In this document: piece after piece, positions 55,371 through 64,000 of the stretch
Layout of the letters: each line of letters opens with the position of its first letter
Position numbering within the stretch: the first letter of the stretch is position 1
Assembly: GCF_910592395.1 (NCBI RefSeq)
Contig: NC_088323.1
Location: forward strand, 13,255,501-13,319,500
Direction of reading: 5' to 3'
DNA from: Lineus longissimus
Lineage: Eukaryota > Nemertea > Pilidiophora > Heteronemertea > Lineidae
Length of the DNA: 64,000 nt
Made by a program: the position numbers and the translations under genes
Notes under the pieces: generated by a model
Databases searched by the model: none
The model's input: only the letters and a program-made list of their open reading frames with translations
Told to the model about the DNA's origin: nothing

Positions 55371-56098
55371 GTAACACACCAAACGTCCCATTCATCCTAA
55401 CTTAGCGTTCTAAAATCGTAAGATAATAAAGCGATGTATGTTATTGTTGAATGGGATAACTCTTGCGGTCATCTACACCTCAGACTCTTATCCATTTATA
55501 TATTTCGATATTTGCTTATCGATAGAATACTCATTAAATTGTTATATACATTAACATGGCTGTATACATGTAGCACTGCGGCTGTCCCGAGAGGAAAACA
55601 ATGGCCAATTTGAACCCTGTGGCGCCTCGAAAGTTAAAGTTCAAAAAAGTCAAAGAGGTAAACATATAGGGTCAAAATTTGCAATGTCCATTAAATCTTG
55701 GTAAGAAGATACGACTTGTTATCCAAAGTTTAACATTGTAGATACTTCCTGATCAGTAGAATATATCGATAATTGCGGTTATTAATTAATTAAACACCGC
55801 GTTTGTGTTATTCGATCATTCACATGAGGTTTATAGCTCACACATTTTTGCGTGGCGTTACAGCAGTGCAAAAACATGAACAAACAAACCGCATGTAATC
55901 ACGAAATACTATCGTACAATGCTATCGTGACTTCTGCTCAAACTTATCAAAAACTGACGCCGTTAACGACAGTCTGCAGACTCAACTTAACGGGTTAAAA
56001 CACGAGAACAGCGTCCTTAAGTCTCAGTTAGACAAAAACAACTGAGAAATCTGTAAAATAAAGGGAATAGGAAACCAAAAAGCTCAGAAAACAGAGTA
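55371..56098. other. Probable intronic and leader DNA of the ankyrin family
   Basis: Contains scraps after the ankyrin donor and a broken coiled-coil-like stretch at about 55,930-56,090 (Leu/Gln/Lys-rich, with stops). Nothing else recognised. Confidence 0.3.
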
Positions 56099-56340
56099 AT
56101 GAGCATATATAACTCACTAAGGCGAGACGAAATCAAACTTGAATTTGAACGTAATCAAGGACATTCGGGTGTTTCGAAACTTCGTAATGATCTGAAGCAA
56201 CTGAAAGCAGACGTCAGTGCGATCGAGATGCCAGACATGAGCTGGGATTTAAATGACATTCGGAAAATGCTGGGTCAACTAACTTTTGACAGGGCCAGTT
56301 CCTGCACTCTATCACTCGTGGAGTGACCACATGCATGTAT
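56099..56340 (+). pseudogene. Coiled-coil segment with the recurring QLTFDR tail
   Basis: A 75-codon frame reads LRRDEIKLEFERNQGHSGVS, KLRNDLKQLKADVSAIEMPD and WDLNDIRKMLGQLTFDRA. Heptad spacing suggests a coiled coil. The tail is the same as at 31,700 and 43,890, which links it to the ankyrin family as its last coding part. Confidence 0.5.
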
Positions 56341-56516
56341 TTATAAGGAGGCTTGGGTTATCTGTTCATATGATTACAAGAAGCAAACTCAAAATGTTAA
56401 GTGTTCATCATCATATGCGAATGAAAAATTACATGTGATAGCGAGTGACGTCATCGATATTTATGTTGATTGTCAGTTACTAATCACAGAGCTTTTATTT
56501 TTTGATGTTTCCAGGG

Positions 56517-56855
56517 GTTAATTATAGAGGACCACCGGGAGTGGGGAGCTCATTGACCCCTTGAAATAGAAGTCGTATGGGCCTCGGCTCCACATCATTG
56601 GTATTCACCTGCTATGAACAAGCGTTATAAAGTATTGTTTCTTGTAGTCCCGCGAGAGGTGGAGACGGTTGCGTTCTGTCTCTCGTCCTCAAGCTGGCCA
56701 TTTGAATTATAGTTGATTAACTGAGACTTACCTGTAAGTTGAAGGTTGATTGTAATTCTATCGAACAATCAATCACGAGCGGGATCACGTGAGATACGCG
56801 CAGTAGATCAGCAGTAAGCCTAATGGCCGCGGCCACGCTAAATACCTACCATGAG
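56517..56855 (-). repeat. Isolated DIRS-like terminal sequence
   Basis: Matches 15,874-16,190: CACCGGGAGTGGGGAGCTCA, TAAAGTATTGTTTCTTGTAG and the GTTGAAGGTTGATT unit. No DIRS coding sequence is next to it, so it is a solo end or a fragment. Confidence 0.7.
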
Positions 56856-59322
56856 ACAAGACCACTAATGAATATTCATAGGTTGGAGGGTCGAGGCCTA
56901 TCAATTAGACGAGTGCATGTTTTTAACTCTCAAGTTCATATTTGGAGAGGTATTGAAAAAATATTTGTTGTGGCAAGTCTACAGATATTAAGAAATTATT
57001 TGATGAAAAAATTAATTTCGAATTTTGCTAATTGGGTAATAGGGGGCGTGTTTTGAGTTTTTTCTGCCAGTTGGCTGAAAAGAGTGGAAATATCGAAGTC
57101 TGTCTAATTTGTCGATTATCAAAAAATTTCCGTGGTCAATCACCATTTTATTTTTCACCATTTACTTGCCCGACTGTCCGGAATAACATAATCTAAATTT
57201 CAGATTCACAACACCACGCGTTCTTTGATGTGTAGCGGTCAAACATTGACAATTTAAGTGCGGGTCCATGATACCACCATTCAGAGGGTGGCAAGGTGGG
57301 GGTCAAAAGTTTTTTAATGAGATTTGGCATGCAAGACCCATTCACTAAGACAACAATCCACAGCAATTATGAGCTCAGCCAAGTAACTGGTTGCTGAACT
57401 AGGGGTGGGCCTATTTTTGGGGTCACGTTAAGCCATTTTTGGTAAATTTTAGGCCATTTCTGAGGGCGACTTTGGACATGCGTACCAGGACGAAAGAGCA
57501 ATTCTGGACAATACCCTTTTGTGTGGTAGTAGTACATGGTCTGTTGTGTTCACCCAAGAGAAATCATAAAGCCATGGCCTCTGCCCAGGCTACTATAGGC
57601 CTAGAAAGATTATGTAATAGGTCATGGTTGCGGAAGAGGTCAATTCAGACCAATGGTTCTCAGCCATTGCAGGGCTCTGGATGTTGCAATATGCCTCATA
57701 TTGAAGGTAATTACATCACCTTTCAAAATCCAAAAGAAAAATCCAGGGAAGTCCATGGGTTTGGTCAGGGTGTCCCAATAAAAAAGTGAGATTTTTAGCA
57801 AAAGAGGAGATTTTTCACTCATTATGAAGTGGCGCCGCCTATTGTGTATTTATGGATATAGTCTCTTCATTGCCCAAATTGGTCCTTGACCACAATTATT
57901 TCCTTTGTGGTGCTGTATGATGTTATGAAAAAGACATTTTGGGGCACCATTGCAATGCATGGGCGGGGGGGGGGGGCACTCAGTGATCTGAAGAGATTCC
58001 ACTTCCCAGGGTGGTCGTGTACCTGAGCCTCCTCTTCGAAATTTCAATCCTCGGTTGGCGGATAAGGGACACTTTTCATAAATAATCCACTCCCAACGAT
58101 GCCTGTAGCCAAGCTAACTTTTCAAACAAAATCTAAATCAATATCAATATCGTTGTATATAGGGGACATCCCCTCCTGATTCATGGTTGGTCTGCTTGGA
58201 CCAACTATTTCTTTAGCGTTACATCCAGAAAAGTAAGGATTTTTACCTGCATGATCAGGCAACAAAGCCAAAGGTCAGGACAGACCTCTGCAGACAGCGA
58301 ATTCTATCTAATCACACATGAACGAGAAAAGTGAACAAGCAGTCCACCAGAAATAATGAAAATTAGTACTACAATGTATAATGTACTATGACTTCTTTTC
58401 ACTATATATGACTATTTACAACATGAACACATACAAACATACAATGGCCAGCCCCCCCCCCCCCCCCCCCACAGTTGAGTTTTAAAGCAGCTGACCTTTG
58501 ACCTGGTAAATACACAATACATTGTATCTCAAAAACAAGAGCAGCCGTAATGACACCAAATGTCATCCTGGGTATACATTTATACCTAGTGTACACATGT
58601 ACCAATGATAAAAACGGGGCAACAATAAGGATCCTCAACTTTGACCGGATACCAGGACCAAGTTTCTGATTTCTGTAGCATTTCTGAAGTTAGGCTGGTA
58701 TGGCACTGAAAGCAGCCACTCACAAGAGTTCGGTCTGAATCTAAGCACCTAGTACCATAATTATATTGTACATGCAAGGTGTCCCAGAGAGTGCGCCAAA
58801 GGGCCCATTGGCTGTGATAACCATCCAGACTACAAGGCTAACAAGTTGAAAGGTCAACAAGAAACTCTATTGCCCCGTCTAAATATTGGATAATACCGTA
58901 TCACTAGAGCTATCAGATTGGTACAAAAATAGCTTTTAGTCTCAGTATGAACATGGATTGATAATATTAAATACAGTCCAACTGGTGTCTCATCTGCTGT
59001 ACATGTTCTAGGGTATACAAAAAAATCCAGTCGTCTTATTCAAAAACATGATGCATTCTACATGGAGGCCATGAAAAGAACTTCTCATTTCTCTTAAACA
59101 TACAACGTACAGGTCAGCAATCCTCTTTTCAAAGAGAGGAATTGGAACAGATGCTTATGTCTAGGTCACCATTCATTTCATGCTTCAGTAGCAATATTCT
59201 AGGTTACAAGATAAAAACTGGCCCTGAGGTCAATGTTTGACTAGATTATTTGAAAAATTGGAAATTGGGAAGTTTTTTCCAGGGTCACTATGCAGATTCA
59301 ATGATCACCAAGATCCAACGTA
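56856..59322. other. Unassigned DNA downstream of the intact gene
   Basis: No gene recognised on either strand. A run of 12 G lies at 57,965-57,976 and a run of 19 C at 58,452-58,470. The 116-codon frame at 57,439 (plus) has no known motif. The 3' UTR of the gene at 59,323 probably lies within the right part. Confidence 0.4.
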
Positions 59323-62300
59323 TTAGAAACCTGCCTCCTGAGCAACTTTGTTTCTGAGTCTGCGTCGCACCACAGCAGCAGATACAGCAGCAACTTCCTC
59401 CTCTGTTGATTCTTCAACAACTGGCCCACCAGGGAGATGTCCACATTTCTGCTTTGTGGACAACCTACTGAAATAGCTCATCACCTGCTGTGATGTTAGC
59501 CAGTGCTCTTTGCTGAATGTAGCCTTCAGACGTGTGGCAACATTTGAGGGATTCTCCTTGATACCGGTGTTGACACCTTTCATGAACTCTTTCTCCAGGA
59601 ATTCCCGCACCTCTGGGGCATTGCGCCGTGCAGTCCGTTGGCCACGCTGAGCCCATCCTATTTTAACGAGGCTGCTTCCAGACTCAACGGTGCCCGACAC
59701 TTCAATAGCACCACTGGAAACAGAAGGCTTTGCAAGGGCATCGACTTTTTCAGTCCACTTCCTCTTGACTTTATCGATTTTCGTGTCCTTCAGTGGGAGG
59801 GCATCATGAGTACCGCAAGCCATGTGCATGGTGAGTGCCTCCTGGCTAGGGAACATCCTACCGCAACCATCTTCCGGGCATGGCACTTGCACCAACTGTG
59901 AGGAACTGTGGGCACTAAGACTTCCTGTGATTTGATCTGGTATAGTGTAATCACCTATGACTACACCAGATGATCCCTGTCTGGTCTTCTTCAGTACAAC
60001 ATTGTGGCTATGGAATTGGCCAACCCCGACACCATACGCTGTCCAAACCCGAATGCCTTCTTCCTCAAATTGAAAGTTTGTGTAAGACGTTATTCCTTGC
60101 CAAGTGCCCTTTTCTTTGGCTGCTCCGGGCTTTAGGGTTGCAACGGCAACATAGCAACCGCGTACTCCACCATACGTCTCAAGAGCATTCTTCATATCCA
60201 GGGCAGTCTGGACATCATGCCCCTCATTCACATATCGCTGCATGTGAGCCTTCATTGGGGCAATTTTTCTATCACATATATCTTTGCCCGATTGGGCCTC
60301 GCTAAAGTCATATCGTTTTATGAAAATCCCCTTGGCTTTAGACAGTGATGGCAGAGACAATAGCAGGGAAGCGTTGTGGTAACAACCCACATTGTCAGAC
60401 CGAAGGAACAGCTCTGTCACTTGTGGCAATTCGACTTGAAGCTTTGCGATGCAGGCCTCAATCAACGAGTAGACACTGAACCAATCCTGCTTGCATTGAA
60501 CGAGCACGTGGACAAAGCAGTGTATCTGGAAAAAAACAAAAATTACAAAACTTAAAAATGAGACGGTGAACGTAAGGAGGAATTCGTCTAGGGTGAGATA
60601 CATGTATTGGCATGTATCACTTAAATTTGCTGTCACTTTGGGAAGAACATCAAACATCCATCATCAATTAGTATTGATGAAAGGACATCATTCCTGTGAA
60701 ACAAATGAACTATACTTCCCTTGGCATTATAGTATCAATTGAAATAGGTGATCCTCTCCCAGCACACAGACTGTTTAGTTTTTGAGTTCTTCAGTCCAAA
60801 TCACTCTGTGCATAGGCTACCACTTCTTTAAAAAGTTACACCAGCCTCTTTTCACTCATTCAACTGGAAGGTCCTTCAGTCACGCAGATTGGAGAACAGT
60901 GTCACACCGAAACATTCATACATGGAGGACCTCTGCAACTAACCTGGTACTCGTTTTCCATTGTCTTTGTCACCAACGCAGACACATGCCAGGAGATGCC
61001 TTTCTTAGCAAACCAGTCTTGCTGGGCCTCACGGAACTTCATCGGTAGGAATTTCATTGCCCAGTCCATGGTCATCAAGCATTGGTTTGGCAGCAGCTCA
61101 TCAAGAATTTTGGTCTTGGCCCTCTCCTGGTTCTTTGCCCTCAGCAAATGTGCCTTCAGTTGAATGATCTTCTCCTTTGCCGCTTCAAAATCAAAAAGAA
61201 GCTCTTCCCTCTGTTTCTCATACCTGAAAACAAGACCGCATGATACGTTAGCACAAGCATAAGCATGGGGTGGCATAAGTCACTCAGGCAGTGTTTACTT
61301 TGAGCCTGAAATTTGGGATAGGGTATTGACATTCAATTGAGTTCTACACCACAGTAACAATATACAGATTGAGACACACCATCAGGCAGCAAATTGTTGG
61401 AACTGACAAATCACTGTTTGATTCCTGAGAAAGTCCATGACCACACACTTATTCTCAGAGGTGTGTGCTACTGAATCAAACTTGATGTAAGGCAAGTAGT
61501 TGAATGATGGTTCAGGAAACAATCAAGAAAACAGCCAGAAGATCATGATGGCATTGAATGTCATTCATCAACACAAATCCTAGGCATACAGAACATGCTT
61601 GGCATAAGAAAATATCCATACCTGTATGACACGTCTGAATCGCTGAAGGCTGACTCGATGGTATCAAATATATACGATATCTCGTCACATCGTTGACATG
61701 AAAAGTCATGTTTTTGGCTGCAAGGTGTTGTACCATCCCCCAAGGCATACATGATACAGTGGTCAGGGCACTGGCTGGCTTCGCTGACATGAAGTTTGAA
61801 ATCCGTCTTTAGGTAAACCCTCGCAGACTGAATCTTGACATTCAAGTCCTCTATTGTTGCATGTGGATAACCTGAAATTAATGTGAAAAAAAAGTTAATT
61901 TGATAAGCAGGTTGCATGTGAAATTCTTTTGAGTTCACTATGAATATAATAGTGCTTGACTGATGCATGTGGGCCTATCTTTTCTTTTAGCAGATTGAGA
62001 AAAACAAAGAGTACAAGTGAAACAGAATGGGCATAGTTGGCTTGGCCGAATGGGTATAGCTGGCTTGGCAATGTGTTACAATCAGTTTAAGGCAGCCTAT
62101 GTGACTGAATAATGCAGAAGACTCAACCGTATCAGTGTTTACATTTTTTATACATACCACAGTCTCCAAGGACTTCCAAAACTTTGAGTAGGGTATCGAA
62201 TGCTTGAGATCCTTCTGCGGCAATGTTGTCTAATCCAGCCAGGGACTTTTTTTGAGATGCAGCGCACACCTGAATGAAAGACAATTTTATTTTACAACCA

Positions 62301-63974
62301 ATATGTAAACAAGTTAGGAAAAAGACATGGAAGAAGTGTCATTAAACATGTCATATATTCAATAATACTACTAGGATGTACTTCTCCTCTTTTTCAATCA
62401 ATAGACGGTCCAACTTTTCCCATACTTTCTCACGGAATACCCTTGAATTTCAACTTGTTTTGGGCAGACAAACACAATTTCCAAATCCACAGCAGAAGAA
62501 CTCAAAATAAATCTTTGCCAAGGAGTTGCATTTGCCGTTACCTTTGGAAGTCGAACTCCAAATACCTGTAATTGGCATTCTTGCCTGAATTATTGAGAAG
62601 AGTGAGCTTCTTTTCAGTGGTTGAAAACCAATTTCCTCGCAGTATGCTAGGTACATCTGAATGAGTCTTGACACGATGGTAGTCCTCACAACATTTGGTA
62701 TCTCCAGTTTCTCCCCATGGCTCAGCTTCATGGTACGAGTTCCATATGCTACATCTTGAAGAAATTCTGGTCTAGAGATGAAGTCGAGGAAGTGATCCAC
62801 CTTCGCCTCATCCATACGGGATCGGGTGACTGGCTCAATATGCACAGGTTGGGCTTGACCAACTTCAGTAGCGTGTTTTCTTGCCTTGTCAATTCTGTAG
62901 ATAGTCAATCCTGGGATTAGTTCCTGCAAAAAGGTAGACATTGAATACTAGGTATTTTTTTAACAATAGCAATTCAAAATGTATATGCACAGTGTAAATA
63001 TGAGTGACAATGAGCAGGTCACTCAAGTTCAAGTGCATGTACATGTACATGTAAGATGTAACCTGGTTCCAACAACTGGAAATACCAGGGTCATTCTATT
63101 GTGATAGTTGTCCTTTCTCATACCTCTCATTCCACACATGACCCTGCTCATCAACCAACAGAACTTATTGATACAGCATAGCCTGAGGGGTTCAGTTGAT
63201 AGAGTAGTGGGGACTGGCGGTAATGATGCTCAATTTTGTCGTCAATGAGGATGGGATACACCAACAGGGCTTGCCTACTACTACATGCCAATCCTTTGAA
63301 CTGCGTGCAACAGCTAATGAAATCTTGAAACTAACCAGCAACTGTGCTTTAGTGCGATTCGTAGCAAGGATGGATAGGATTTGTCTTTTGGTAAACCATA
63401 TTTCCGCCTCATTGTAGCACTTCACGACTGAAGCAGCTAAACTGTCATCCACTACCGATGGTGCAGGATGGACCAACGCCATCAATTCATCCTCTTGTCC
63501 AGGTGCGAGAAGATGAAGAACTAGACCAAGTGCTTCCCTTGCCTTCGATTTGTAATACCGTAGGGTTCTTTGTGAGGCACTGTCAATGGCAGTGACGAGC
63601 TGACCATCTACTGGAGCACATCCTCCTTTAGCAAGGAAACTATTCAGTGTTGCCAGTTCGACATTTCGTGGCGCTGGGGTAGGTGCCCAAGTCACATCCA
63701 TCACATCACAACCATTATCAGTCTCTGTACTTGGTGTGGAGCTACCATTTCCAGAAAGCAAGTGGCCACCCTGAAATGAAAGAGGAACTTTAAATGGCCA
63801 CACCAGTAATTACTTATGTGTGCAACAAGACAGCATAGCATCAATGAAATGGTCCATGGACGTGTTGTCACTTTAAAGCCTCGAAGTTCCCTTACAAGCC
63901 GGCTATGAAAATCCAAATTTGACTCAAGATAGATTTTCACTGCAACTCACCAGCATAGCATTAGGAGCAGTCAT
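59323..63974 (-). CDS. Intact seven-exon gene: uncharacterised DDE-like/C2H2 protein, about 880 aa
   Basis: Exons on the minus strand: 63,974-63,951 (ATG; may extend beyond the window), 63,770-63,336, 62,923-62,585, 62,269-62,158, 61,871-61,622, 61,223-60,944, 60,525-59,323. All phases agree and the sum is 881 codons including the stop. Introns are GT-AG except one GC-AG at 62,584. Seen: a KCYNEAEIWFTKRQILSI block (exon 2), IPGLTIYRIDKARKH and DHFLDFISRPEFLQDV (exon 3), a Cys/His cluster CPDHC...CxxxH...CQRC (exon 5), MDWAMKFLP with Asp440, LRSDNVGCYHN with Asp524, FSEAQSGKD with Glu556, and a C2H2 finger Cys696, Cys701, His714, His720. Two Asp and a Glu after predicted strands suggest an RNase H-fold transposase or a domesticated one; this is inference. 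I recall similar uncharacterised proteins in marine invertebrates but cannot name the family. Confidence 0.85.
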
Positions 63975-64000
63975 CCTACAAAATGTCTTTTTATTGCACA

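Noticed and set aside
57439-57789. 116-codon plus-strand frame as a gene
   Set aside because: No recognisable domain, and the opposite strand is also partly open. It lies in low-complexity surroundings.

Overview
The window looks like intergenic or gene-poor DNA from a marine invertebrate animal. A mollusc, hemichordate or cephalochordate would fit, but I cannot place it further. The evidence is split genes with GT-AG introns, no bacterial gene layout, and a dense mix of animal transposable elements: GalEa-like copia, BEL/Pao, a DIRS-like tyrosine-recombinase element, non-LTR LINEs, PIF/Harbinger, an ISL2EU-like element, hAT-like MITEs, and a Helentron-type Helitron. Almost every coding stretch except one is a decayed mobile element or a fragment of a multi-copy ankyrin-repeat gene family.

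Region by region. 1-12,600: BEL/Pao remnant, ankyrin-family fragments, then a PIF/Harbinger element whose transposase is split by a complete copia element (LTRs, PBS, 5-bp target duplication ACTAC). A Harbinger MITE sits inside that copia. The second Harbinger gene (Myb-like, minus strand) lies at 11-12.6 kb. 12,600-16,440: short repeats, an 8-bp-TSD MITE and an ISL2EU-like element. 15,874-19,664: decayed DIRS-like element. 20,420-22,210: LINE. 22,970-24,030: BEL/Pao gag and protease. 24,774-25,715: fold-back element. 26,000-31,450: broken LINE and two direct copies of a 1.7 kb unit, one carrying a solo LTR. 31,341-32,630: ankyrin-family gene fragment.

32,630-44,562 is in part the mirror image of 1,230-6,421. 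The same BEL/ankyrin/Harbinger/copia succession is present in reverse orientation, but it is fused inside copia to a second, independent copia copy whose gag holds a 2.27 kb Helitron. 44,563-50,450 is a decayed tandem array with an approximately 350 bp higher-order period. 50,450-56,860 holds LINE and BEL/Pao scraps, a second fold-back element, a second copy of the ankyrin exons, and a DIRS end.

59,323-63,974 (minus strand) is the one intact gene: seven exons whose phases all agree and give about 880 residues. The protein has a possible DDE-like triad, a Cys/His cluster and a C2H2 finger. It belongs to a family I recognise only as uncharacterised, and it is the best candidate for new biology here. 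The nested insertions allow relative dating: Harbinger is older than copia A, copia A is older than its MITE, and both are older than the inverted duplication.
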